From contig NZ_JARXWE010000012.1 of the NCBI RefSeq assembly GCF_029893235.1, positions 1-64,000 on the forward strand: 64,000 bases of DNA, written 5' to 3'. Under the pieces are notes generated by a model. The model did not search any database. It was not told the DNA's origin and was given only the letters and a program-made list of their open reading frames with translations. The translations under genes and the position numbers were made by a program. Positions 26,020-33,209 of this stretch are shown here, piece by piece; within the stretch, counting starts at the first letter, position 1; the number at the start of each line of letters is the position of its first letter. This stretch comes from Dysgonomonas sp. PH5-45. GTDB lineage: Bacteria > Bacteroidota > Bacteroidia > Bacteroidales > Dysgonomonadaceae.

Positions 26020-27321
26020 TTATGGCTCTATAACCTCTCCGTATAATTCGAAAGGTTGAGCTTCGGTTATTTTAACCTTGTAAAAATTTCCTACTTTTAG
26101 TTTACAGTCTTTTTTTATCAGAACCTCAGGGTCTACTTCGGGTGAATCGAACTCTGTTCGCCCGATATAAAAATCGGGTTCTTCTTTGTCTATGATTACC
26201 CTGAAGACCTTACCCAACTTCTTGTCATTGACTTCGGCCGATATGTTTTCCTGCACCCTCATCAATCTGTCCATGCGATCTTGTTTGGTTTGGGGCGACA
26301 CATCGTCTTTGTAATGATTGTAAGCATAAGTTCCGTCTTCGTTAGAGTAAGGAAATGCCCCCATTCTTTCGAAGCGTATATCTTCTACAAAGTTAAGCAA
26401 TTCTTCGTAATCTTCATCGGTTTCGCCGGGATGTCCCACCATTAGGGTTGTACGCAGGTGAATACCCGGAACTTCCCGACGTATGGTGTGGAGCAAATCG
26501 AATGTTTCCTTGCGGGATATATTGCGGCGCATCAAAGACAGCATATTGTCCGATATGTGCTGAAGGGCAATGTCGAGATACTTGCATACATTGTCGCGTT
26601 CGCGCATCACACGCAGCAAATCGAACGGAAAACGGGCAGGATAGGCATAATGCAGCCTTATCCATTCAACCCCCTTGACGTCCGAAATGCGCTCGATAAG
26701 CTCGGACAGCATCATCTTTTTGTAATTGTCCAAGCCATAATACGAAAGGTCTTGGGCTATTATCTGAAACTCTTTTACGCCTTGCTTTACAAGGGCTTCT
26801 ACCTCTTCCACTATTTCCTCCATAGGGCGGGATGTGTGTTTACCCGTTATAATGGGGATGGAGCAGTATGAGCAGGCTCGGTTGCATCCCTCCGATATTT
26901 TCAGGTAGGCATAGTGCGGTGGGGTGGTAATGGCTCTGCCTGAGGCGGCGTCTTGTTGGTACGATTTACCGAGGTCTTGAATCAGGTTTTTCCAGTTGAA
27001 TTTTCCGTAGAACTTATCAACCTCGGGTATCTCGGTTTCGAGCTCTTGCATATAACGTTCCGAAAGGCAGCCCATAACAAACAGTTTGCTTATGCGGCGG
27101 GCTTTCTTTGCCTCAACAAAATTCAGTATGGTATTTATAGATTCCTCTTTGGCGTCGCCTATGAATCCGCATGTGTTGATGACAACAATTTCGCCGGTTA
27201 CTTTTTCGGCATCATGCTTCACGGTGTACCCGCCGGCCAGAAGTTGTTTCATTAACAGCTCCGAATCGACAAGGTTTTTTGAGCAACCAAGAGTTATTAC
27301 ATCTATCTGATTTTTATTCAT
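26020..27321 (-). CDS. rimO: Ribosomal protein S12 methylthiotransferase RimO
   Basis: A 433-residue enzyme that adds a methylthio group to an Asp of ribosomal protein S12. The N-terminal UPF0004 domain has Cys residues in LGCSKNLVDSE, NTCGFIG and VMGCLSERY. The radical SAM core has the motif C-N-R-A-C-S-Y-C (residues about 144-151, in SEGCNRACSYCSIPIITGKH). A C-terminal TRAM domain ends in LYGEVIEP. RimO is separated from MiaB by ELETEIPEVDKFYGK and the overall fit. It lies 26 bases before the HU gene. Confidence 0.95.
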   Translation of the reverse strand: MNKNQIDVITLGCSKNLVDSELLMKQLLAGGYTVKHDAEKVTGEIVVINTCGFIGDAKEESINTILNFVEAKKARRISKLFVMGCLSERYMQELETEIPEVDKFYGKFNWKNLIQDLGKSYQQDAASGRAITTPPHYAYLKISEGCNRACSYCSIPIITGKHTSRPMEEIVEEVEALVKQGVKEFQIIAQDLSYYGLDNYKKMMLSELIERISDVKGVEWIRLHYAYPARFPFDLLRVMRERDNVCKYLDIALQHISDNMLSLMRRNISRKETFDLLHTIRREVPGIHLRTTLMVGHPGETDEDYEELLNFVEDIRFERMGAFPYSNEDGTYAYNHYKDDVSPQTKQDRMDRLMRVQENISAEVNDKKLGKVFRVIIDKEEPDFYIGRTEFDSPEVDPEVLIKKDCKLKVGNFYKVKITEAQPFELYGEVIEP

Positions 27322-27411
27322 TTACTGGTATATATGCTATTCTTGTGCCGGAAAAGCAGTGATTTGCCCGGCGCAAGACGCGATAATAAGCTTATAAAGA
27401 TAGTAATTTTT

Positions 27412-28374
27412 TTATTTTCCGAATAGCGAGTCAACAAACTCTTTGCGTCTGAAAACCTGCAAATCGTTGATACCTTCGCCCAGACCGATGTATTTCACGG
27501 GGATTTTGAACTGGTCGGATATGCCAACCACTACACCGCCTTTGGCCGTGCCATCGAGTTTGGTGATAGCCAAAGCCGTAACTTCGGTGGCGGCGGTAAA
27601 CTGTTTGGCTTGTTCAAATGCGTTTTGCCCTGTCGAGCCATCAAGCACCAAGAGAACCTCATGCGGGGCTCCCGGAACGATCTTGTTCATCACGTTCTTT
27701 ATTTTGGTAAGCTCGTTCATCAGGTTTATTTTGTTGTGCAAGCGTCCTGCTGTATCAATGATAGCAACATCGGCGTTGTTGGCCTTGGCCGAGCTGATGG
27801 TGTCGAAGGCAACGGATGCGGGGTCGGCTCCCATGTTTTGTTTAACAACGGGCACGCCTACACGCTCACCCCAGATAACCAATTGCTCTACGGCTGCTGC
27901 GCGGAAAGTGTCGGCAGCACCCAGATATACCGATTTGCCAGCTGTCTTGAATTGGTTTGCCAGCTTTCCTATTGTAGTTGTTTTGCCAACACCGTTCACG
28001 CCTACAACCATTATGACGTAGGGCTTTTGGTCTTCCGGAACAGAAAAATCGTCCCGGTCGAGGCTATTGTTTTCGGTAAGAAGTTTTGTGATTTCGTCGC
28101 GCAACAAGTCGTTCAACTCGCCGGTATTTATATACTTGTCTTGCGCCGCCCTTTTTTCTATGCGGTCTATTATTTTCAGAGTTGTGTCCACGCCAACGTC
28201 CGACGAGAGAAGAACTTCTTCCAGATCGTCAAGGAAATCGTCGTCAACCTTCGATTTTCCTGCAACAATCCGCGAAAGTTTAGAAAACATGCTTTCTTTG
28301 GTTTTCTCCAGACCCTTGTTGAGGTCTTCCTTATCTTCTTTTTTCGATTTGGAGAAAAAGTCGAATAGTCCCAT
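27412..28374 (-). CDS. ftsY: Signal recognition particle receptor FtsY
   Basis: A 320-residue SRP-receptor GTPase that brings ribosomes making membrane proteins to the Sec translocon. It has only a short acidic/basic N-terminal part (KSKKEDKEDLNKGLEKTKES), then the N domain, and the G domain with GVNGVGKTTTIGKLA, AADTFRAAAVEQL, DTAGRLHNKINLM and TKLDGTAKGG. The long A domain of E. coli FtsY is missing, as in many Bacteroidetes. It is first in the leftward series and is preceded by the terminator of the ribosomal-protein unit. Confidence 0.97.
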   Translation of the reverse strand: MGLFDFFSKSKKEDKEDLNKGLEKTKESMFSKLSRIVAGKSKVDDDFLDDLEEVLLSSDVGVDTTLKIIDRIEKRAAQDKYINTGELNDLLRDEITKLLTENNSLDRDDFSVPEDQKPYVIMVVGVNGVGKTTTIGKLANQFKTAGKSVYLGAADTFRAAAVEQLVIWGERVGVPVVKQNMGADPASVAFDTISSAKANNADVAIIDTAGRLHNKINLMNELTKIKNVMNKIVPGAPHEVLLVLDGSTGQNAFEQAKQFTAATEVTALAITKLDGTAKGGVVVGISDQFKIPVKYIGLGEGINDLQVFRRKEFVDSLFGK

Positions 28375-28458
28375 ATTCTGTTTATTTTAAGATTCCCTGT
28401 GTTCGAGCGTTAGTTAATTGCCATGACTAAACTTCTGCAAAATTATACAATGTAAAAC

Positions 28459-28496
28459 AAAAGACCTCCCTACAAATTCATGGAAGGAGGTCTTTT
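28459..28496 (-). terminator. Terminator of the rpmB-rpmG-DUF4295 operon
   Basis: An 11-bp perfect stem (28459-28469 with 28486-28496) lies 18 bases past the DUF4295 stop. In the minus direction it runs into TTTTGTTTT. It separates this operon from ftsY. Confidence 0.85.
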
Positions 28497-28514
28497 AGGT
28501 ATTATTAACTTTTA

Positions 28515-28676
28515 TTATTTAGCAAAATAATCTTTCACTGATTCGTTAGGTATCATTTCTTCTTTAAATGTATAAGCACCTGTTTTGGGCGACTTTTCCA
28601 TTTTTATAACTTTTGTATAATTACGACCGTCTTTCGAAGCTGGGTCACGATATCCTGCAACTGTTTTCTTTGCCAT
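28515..28676 (-). CDS. DUF4295 small basic protein
   Basis: A 53-residue lysine-rich protein beginning MAKKTVAGYRDPASKDGRNY and ending SVKDYFAK. It is the DUF4295 family, found in Bacteroidetes right after rpmG and rpmB. The position, size and charge suggest a ribosome-associated protein; the exact role is not known to me. It starts 20 bases after rpmG stops. Confidence 0.9.
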   Translation of the reverse strand: MAKKTVAGYRDPASKDGRNYTKVIKMEKSPKTGAYTFKEEMIPNESVKDYFAK

Positions 28677-28696
28677 GGGTTATATCTCCTCTTTTT

Positions 28697-28885
28697 TTAC
28701 TTAATTTCTTTATGAACGGTTACTTTCCTAAGAACAGGGTTGTATTTTTTCAACTCAAGCCTTTCGGTAGTGTTTTTTCTGTTTTTGGTAGTGATATATC
28801 TTGATGTTCCTGGCATACCACTTTCTTTGTGCTCTGTGCACTCCAGTATAACTTGTACTCTGTTTCCTTTTGCTTTCTTAGCCAT
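28697..28885 (-). CDS. rpmG: 50S ribosomal protein L33
   Basis: A 62-residue L33 with [20 protein letters not shown] at the start and Y-I-T-T-K-N-R-K-N in the middle, followed by [15 protein letters not shown]. It has a single Cys, so it is the zinc-free form. It is 25 bases downstream of rpmB. Confidence 0.97.
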   Translation of the reverse strand: MAKKAKGNRVQVILECTEHKESGMPGTSRYITTKNRKNTTERLELKKYNPVLRKVTVHKEIK

Positions 28886-28910
28886 CGCCTATATTCTCCT
28901 CTTCTTAAAG

Positions 28911-29150
28911 TTATGCGTTTAAAAAACCTTTTTCGTCAGCTCTTTTGATAGCTGCATCCAACCCGATTTTGTTTATTGTGCGAAGACCCGCTGCCGAGAT
29001 ATTAAGGCTAACCCAACAATCTTCTTCTACCCAATAAAATTTCTTTGTAAACAGGTTGACGTTAAATTTTCTTTTAGTCTTCTTATTTGAGTGAGAAACA
29101 TTATTGCCAACCAATGCTTTCTTTCCTGTTATTTGACAAATCTTAGACAT
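28911..29150 (-). CDS. rpmB: 50S ribosomal protein L28
   Basis: A 79-residue L28 with the start [20 protein letters not shown], the basic patch [15 protein letters not shown], and the end [17 protein letters not shown]. It is the first gene of the rpmB-rpmG-DUF4295 operon and has a full promoter at 29207-29237. Confidence 0.97.
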   Translation of the reverse strand: MSKICQITGKKALVGNNVSHSNKKTKRKFNVNLFTKKFYWVEEDCWVSLNISAAGLRTINKIGLDAAIKRADEKGFLNA

Positions 29151-29206
29151 TGCTATATAGTATTTTATTATTTCTTTTATCGTGTATAGATACCCAAAAC
29201 GGATTG

Positions 29207-29237
29207 CAAAAGTAGTTATTTTTTTCTATCGAGCAAA
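29207..29237 (-). promoter_or_regulatory. Complete Bacteroidetes-type promoter of rpmB
   Basis: On the minus strand TTTG (29234-29237) is followed by exactly 19 bases and then TACTTTTG (29207-29214). This is a textbook TTTG-N19-TAnnTTTG promoter. Transcription should start near 29200, giving a 5' UTR of about 50 bases. Confidence 0.8.
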
Positions 29238-29352
29238 TGTTTGGTGCGTTAAATGATTTTTTTTTCTGTATGTTGGTTTAATTTTCCCTAAAATGAAAGG
29301 CTAAAAATAAAACCGGTGCAAAGATAACTATTTTTTTGACGGATAAAACATG

Positions 29353-29360
29353 TACCTTTG
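29353..29360 (+). promoter_or_regulatory. Promoter -7 box of the MATE leader
   Basis: TACCTTTG matches TAnnTTTG; the region 19 bases upstream is TTTT instead of TTTG. Transcription should start at about 29367, leaving a leader of about 144 bases before the MATE gene. A diverged copy of the same stretch (TGTACCCTTGCA) recurs 90 bases further on. Confidence 0.6.
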
Positions 29361-29366
29361 CATTCG

Positions 29367-29470
29367 TAAAAATAATAATGGCAGCGTGTGTTATGCCAAT
29401 TGTGAATGATATGAAAAATGGCAGTGAAGGAGCAACTGTCTGTACCCTTGCAGTGATGCAAGGTTTTTTT
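29367..29470 (+). ncRNA. Candidate structured leader or small RNA with an attenuator before the MATE gene
   Basis: Three local hairpins can form: TGGCA/TGCCA (29379-29397), GGCAGT/ACTGTC (29420-29440) and CCTTGCA/TGCAAGG (29446-29463), the last followed by seven T. TGCCA could also pair with the second TGGCA at 29419-29423, which would give exclusive folds. The T run ends 40 bases before the MATE start, so this could be a transcription attenuator or a roughly 100-base stand-alone RNA. I do not recognise a known riboswitch class. Confidence 0.45.
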
Positions 29471-29476
29471 AGTTAG
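29378..29476 (+). CDS. Possible 32-residue leader peptide
   Basis: An open frame starts with ATG about 11 bases after the predicted transcript start and runs 32 codons to TAG. It covers all three leader hairpins, including the terminator stem. The peptide begins MAACVMPIVNDM and ends LAVMQGFFS. It is in another frame than the MATE gene. A frame of this length can arise by chance, and no Shine-Dalgarno-like sequence is evident, so this is only a candidate for translation-linked control. Confidence 0.25.
   Translation: MAACVMPIVNDMKNGSEGATVCTLAVMQGFFS
29446..29470 (+). terminator. Intrinsic terminator inside the MATE leader
   Basis: A perfect 7-bp stem (29446-29452 with 29457-29463), a 4-base loop and seven T lie between the promoter and the coding sequence. 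No other gene precedes it on this strand, so its presence means control of readthrough or the end of a small RNA. Confidence 0.7.
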
Positions 29477-29510
29477 ATTGGCTCTCCACTTTTTTTGATT
29501 AATAAGTTTT

Positions 29511-30881
29511 ATGTCGAATTCGGCGAATATTGAAGAATTATCTCAGAAAAAAATAAGTAAACTTCTTTGGCAATATGCCTTGCCTGCCATCGTGGGTACG
29601 ATAGTCAACACCTTATATAATATAATAGACGGTGTTTTTATCGGTCACTGGGTAGGAAAAGAAGCGCTGAGCGCGCTGGGTGTTATTCTGCCTATTATGA
29701 ACCTTACGGCGGCCGTTGGTATGTTGGTGGGCGCGGGTTCTGCCAGCAGAATGTCAATTTATTTGGGGCTGAAAAACCGCGAAAAAGCAGAACAGATTGC
29801 AGGTACTTCGTTTGTGCTGACTTTGGCATTGAGCGGAAGTATGATTGCCGCGATATTGATTTTTCTGAAGCCTATATTGATGTTTGCCGGGGCAAGTGAG
29901 GTTACTTATCCTTATGCGCGCGATTTTTTGGTAATTTTTTTACCGGGAAACCTGTTCCTGTCGATGTGCTTTAACTTCAACAACATGATGCGTGCTTCGG
30001 GTTACCCTTTCAAGGCGATGTACACGATGCTGATAAGCGTTATCGCCAATATTGTTCTGGCTCCTATTTTTATCTTAGGGTTTGGATGGGGAATGAAGGG
30101 CGCTGCCGCGGCAACATTCCTTTCGATGGTGATAAGTTTTTGCTTTGTGATGCACCATTTTCTGAACAAAGGGAGTTATATCCGGTTGCGAAAAATACAT
30201 ATGCGTTTCCGTGCCGATATTGTTAAGGGGATAGTATCCATAGGTTTGGCTCCGTTTTCGATGCAGGTTGCGGCTTCGGTAGTGGTGGTTTTCTATAACT
30301 CGCAGTTACGGGCGTATGCTGGACTGGCGGGAGCTACGGGCGATGACGCGATTGCTGCTTTTTCGAACGCAAACCGTTTGATGATGTTGGTAACCATGAT
30401 TGTAATGGGGCTTACGCAAGGCATGCAGCCGATAGTAGGATATAATTACGGTGCTAAAAATTATGCGAGGGTTAAGGAAACCTTAATCTACACGATAAAA
30501 GTGGCGACTTGTATCACATCACTGGGATTTGTTTTGGGCTTTTTCTTCCCCGAAGTTTTTGTGAAGGCTTTCAGCGCCGATGCCGAAATTACGAGCTTGT
30601 CGGCAGTGGCATTACGCTGCTTAACGCTGGCTTATGTTATTGTAGGTTTCCAGATTGTGACTTCAAACTTTTTCCAATGCATCGGTATGGCCAGTAAATC
30701 TATATTCTTAAGCGTTTCGCGCCAGTTTTTATTCCTTCTTCCGGCAATGTTTATCCTGCCCACTTTTTTTGGGCTCAATGGCGTGTGGCTTTCGGCTGCG
30801 GTGTCGGATACGCTATCGGCCATTACAGCAGGATGTATGCTTATATGGCAAATAAAGAAGTTTAATAAAGCATTGGTATAA
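29511..30881 (+). CDS. MATE-family multidrug efflux transporter
   Basis: A 456-residue, 12-helix cation-coupled exporter. Family signs are the start KLLWQYALPAIVGTIVNTLYN, IDGVFIGHWVGKEALSALGV, AVGMLVGAGSASRMSIYLGLK, and in the second half GLTQGMQPIVGYNYGAKN. It belongs to the NorM/MepA-like group that expels drugs or metabolites across the inner membrane; its substrate is not predictable. It is a single-gene unit behind an unusual leader with a terminator, and ends before a two-way terminator. Confidence 0.93.
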   Translation: MSNSANIEELSQKKISKLLWQYALPAIVGTIVNTLYNIIDGVFIGHWVGKEALSALGVILPIMNLTAAVGMLVGAGSASRMSIYLGLKNREKAEQIAGTSFVLTLALSGSMIAAILIFLKPILMFAGASEVTYPYARDFLVIFLPGNLFLSMCFNFNNMMRASGYPFKAMYTMLISVIANIVLAPIFILGFGWGMKGAAAATFLSMVISFCFVMHHFLNKGSYIRLRKIHMRFRADIVKGIVSIGLAPFSMQVAASVVVVFYNSQLRAYAGLAGATGDDAIAAFSNANRLMMLVTMIVMGLTQGMQPIVGYNYGAKNYARVKETLIYTIKVATCITSLGFVLGFFFPEVFVKAFSADAEITSLSAVALRCLTLAYVIVGFQIVTSNFFQCIGMASKSIFLSVSRQFLFLLPAMFILPTFFGLNGVWLSAAVSDTLSAITAGCMLIWQIKKFNKALV

Positions 30882-30903
30882 AAGCGGATATTTAAATACA
30901 ACA

Positions 30904-30936
30904 AAAGGCATCCTGACTTATCTGCGGGATGCCTTT
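30904..30936. terminator. Two-way terminator between MATE and S41 protease genes
   Basis: AAAGGCATCC (30904-30913) pairs perfectly with GGATGCCTTT (30927-30936), with A/T-rich flanks on both sides. It lies between two converging genes. Confidence 0.85.
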
Positions 30937-30962
30937 CGTTTTATATATTTTTATGGAGGTGA

Positions 30963-32657
30963 TTACCTTCCTCTTTCCAGCAATTGATTGTATAACTGAT
31001 CGTTGTTAATGATTTCGAGACCTTTCTGGAAGATATCGTTTGTGTCGTTCATTATCTTATAGAAGGCAGCCGTGTCATACACATCGCGGGCTATGAGAGC
31101 TTTCATGTATGTTTCCATTGATGGCTTGGCTTCATCGAAATCTTTTTTCGTAAATTTCTTATCAGAAGATGTGGTTTCCGTCTCTTTCAGATCGGTAGGC
31201 GAATCTGCTGTATTAGCATCTTTTACAAGATCAATTTTGGTGCTGTCAGTACCAAATATACCTTCGTCTTTGGCCGATTTAAGCAGTGAAGCATAAACAG
31301 CTTCCGATACCTTGTAGTTAGCCTTGAAGTCGTCGATTGTAGGGTATTTCTTTAATATGGCTTTTCGGTTTTCGTCAACTTCGGCTAAGGCTACCTTGTA
31401 AACCAATCCCTTGGCATTGATTCGTAGGTATATATCAGAATACTTGGTAGTATCGAGAGGCACAAAATAGTCGGGCATGATGCCACCACCACCGTATACG
31501 GTGCGTTGGTTTGTCAGTGTTTTATATTTGAGCGAGTCGGGAAAGTGGATGCTGTCGGCACTTAGCATTTCTCCATTATTATAGCGGGCAATGATGTCTT
31601 TGTTGTAAGCATCTTTTTCTCCGTTTTCGTAAGGTTTTTGTATGCACCGGCCTGTTGGCGTATAATAGCGTGCCACAGTGAGGCGTATCATTGAGCCATC
31701 GGGTAGTGGAATAGGTCTTTGCACCAATCCTTTACCAAAGGTACGGCGACCCACAATAACCCCTCTGTCCCAGTCTTGAACGGCACCCGATACAATCTCG
31801 CTTGCCGAAGCCGAAGCCTCGTTTACGAGTACAACAAGCTTCCCGTTTTCGAGCGAACCCCGTGCGTTCGATTCTTCTTTATACCGGGGTTGGTTGGCTC
31901 CTTCGGTGTAAACGATGAGTTTATTAGGACCCAAAAACTCATTTGCGATACCTGTTGCGGCAGAAAGATAGCCTCCACCATTATATTCAAGGTCAAGAAT
32001 GAGATCCTTCATGCCCTGTTTTTTTAAAGTGCCGAGGGCTTCGCTAAATTCACTTAAGGTAGTTGCCGCAAAGCGTGATATGCGGATATAACCGATTGTA
32101 GGATTAATCATGTACGATGCCTCTATACTGTAAATGGGAATTTTATCGCGGGTTATTTTGAAGTTTATAAGTTCGGACACTCCCCGGCGCAAAATCTGTA
32201 CGTTGACCGTAGTTCCTTTCTTTCCGCGTAGGCGGCGCATCACATCCTTTTGCGGCATTTTCACTCCGGCTATGGTTGTGTCGTTAACGGCAATAATACG
32301 GTCGCCGGGCATGATGCCTACTTTTTGCGAAGGCCCTCCGGCTATGGTTTCGATTATGTAGAGCGTGTCGGTGGTCATATTGAAGGTAATACCTATTCCG
32401 TCGAAATTACCATCAAGAGGCTCATTCATTTCTTTTACTTCTTCGGGATTCGCATAGGTAGAGTGGGGGTCTAATTTCCCAAGTAGCGATTTTATTGCGT
32501 CTTCTGCCAGTTTGTTTTCATCAACCTCGTCTACGTATAGTTTTTCGATGGCAAACATCGTATTCCTCACCTTTTGATATGCCGGACTTGATGCCTGAGA
32601 AAAACAGACTCCGGCCACTAAAAAGCAACAAACGAAAGTTGTAAGTAGTTTTTTCAT
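30963..32657 (-). CDS. S41-family C-terminal processing protease
   Basis: A 564-residue periplasmic protease with a signal peptide (residues 1-20, cleavage near CFS-QAS). A PDZ domain (about 85-170) and the S41 core follow, with Ser284 in NEASASASEIV and Lys309 in RRTFGKGLVQ as the catalytic pair. The C-terminal 150 residues are mostly helical and polar. Ctp/Prc enzymes trim or degrade proteins with certain C-terminal tails. It is downstream of coaD on the same strand, 87 bases away, with a hairpin between. Confidence 0.93.
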   Translation of the reverse strand: MKKLLTTFVCCFLVAGVCFSQASSPAYQKVRNTMFAIEKLYVDEVDENKLAEDAIKSLLGKLDPHSTYANPEEVKEMNEPLDGNFDGIGITFNMTTDTLYIIETIAGGPSQKVGIMPGDRIIAVNDTTIAGVKMPQKDVMRRLRGKKGTTVNVQILRRGVSELINFKITRDKIPIYSIEASYMINPTIGYIRISRFAATTLSEFSEALGTLKKQGMKDLILDLEYNGGGYLSAATGIANEFLGPNKLIVYTEGANQPRYKEESNARGSLENGKLVVLVNEASASASEIVSGAVQDWDRGVIVGRRTFGKGLVQRPIPLPDGSMIRLTVARYYTPTGRCIQKPYENGEKDAYNKDIIARYNNGEMLSADSIHFPDSLKYKTLTNQRTVYGGGGIMPDYFVPLDTTKYSDIYLRINAKGLVYKVALAEVDENRKAILKKYPTIDDFKANYKVSEAVYASLLKSAKDEGIFGTDSTKIDLVKDANTADSPTDLKETETTSSDKKFTKKDFDEAKPSMETYMKALIARDVYDTAAFYKIMNDTNDIFQKGLEIINNDQLYNQLLERGR

Positions 32658-32696
32658 TCTTTATAGCATTTTTTTATTGTGTATATAGTAAAGATA

Positions 32697-32728
32697 TATA
32701 GCCAAGCTCTGACGAAGCCTTGGCTATA
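32697..32728 (-). terminator. Hairpin after coaD
   Basis: TATAGCCAAG (32697-32706) pairs perfectly with CTTGGCTATA (32719-32728), 16 bases past the coaD stop. There is no strong T run, so it may end or merely protect the coaD transcript. Confidence 0.5.
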
Positions 32729-32744
32729 CATGTATATTGTTTCC

Positions 32745-33200
32745 TTATTTTATTTTCAACCCTTTTGGGATGAAGCTTGCGACGTCCCGCCCATACCTCA
32801 GCAGTTCTCTTACTATGGTAGAACTTATGTGTGTCAGTTCGGGTTCGGTGTACAAAACAAATGTTTCTATTCCCGCCAATTTCCGGTTCATGTCGGCAAT
32901 CGTTTTTTCGTATTCAAAATCATTGACCGAACGTATGCCACGTAAAATGAATTCCGCGTCAATTTGTTTAGCAAAATCTACGGTCAGGCAATCGTACGAC
33001 GATACACAAACCCTTGGGTTATCGCGATATAAACCGTCAATCATCCGGATGCGTTCTTCTACCGAAAAGTAACTTTTTTTTGCATCGTTGATACCTATCG
33101 CGATCACTATTTCGTCAAAAAGCTTCAATCCTCTTTCAACCAAAGAGTAATGTCCTATTGTAAAGGGATCGAATGTTCCCGGGAAAACGGCTTTTTTCAT
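32745..33200 (-). CDS. coaD: Phosphopantetheine adenylyltransferase
   Basis: A 151-residue enzyme of coenzyme A synthesis that adenylates 4'-phosphopantetheine. It has the nucleotidyl motif [19 protein letters not shown] (T-x-G-H at residues 16-19), the substrate region [14 protein letters not shown], and the end motif [14 protein letters not shown]. It starts nine bases after recQ stops. Confidence 0.97.
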   Translation of the reverse strand: MKKAVFPGTFDPFTIGHYSLVERGLKLFDEIVIAIGINDAKKSYFSVEERIRMIDGLYRDNPRVCVSSYDCLTVDFAKQIDAEFILRGIRSVNDFEYEKTIADMNRKLAGIETFVLYTEPELTHISSTIVRELLRYGRDVASFIPKGLKIK

Positions 33201-33209
33201 TCTATGCTT

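Noticed and set aside
27610-28368. Plus-strand open frame of 252 codons inside ftsY
   Set aside because: Antisense shadow of FtsY whose GTPase motifs are complete.
29367-29470. Signal recognition particle RNA in the MATE leader
   Set aside because: The length and GGAGCAAC stretch recalled the SRP RNA tip, but the conserved GGTCCGGAAGGAAGCAGC-like loop is missing.
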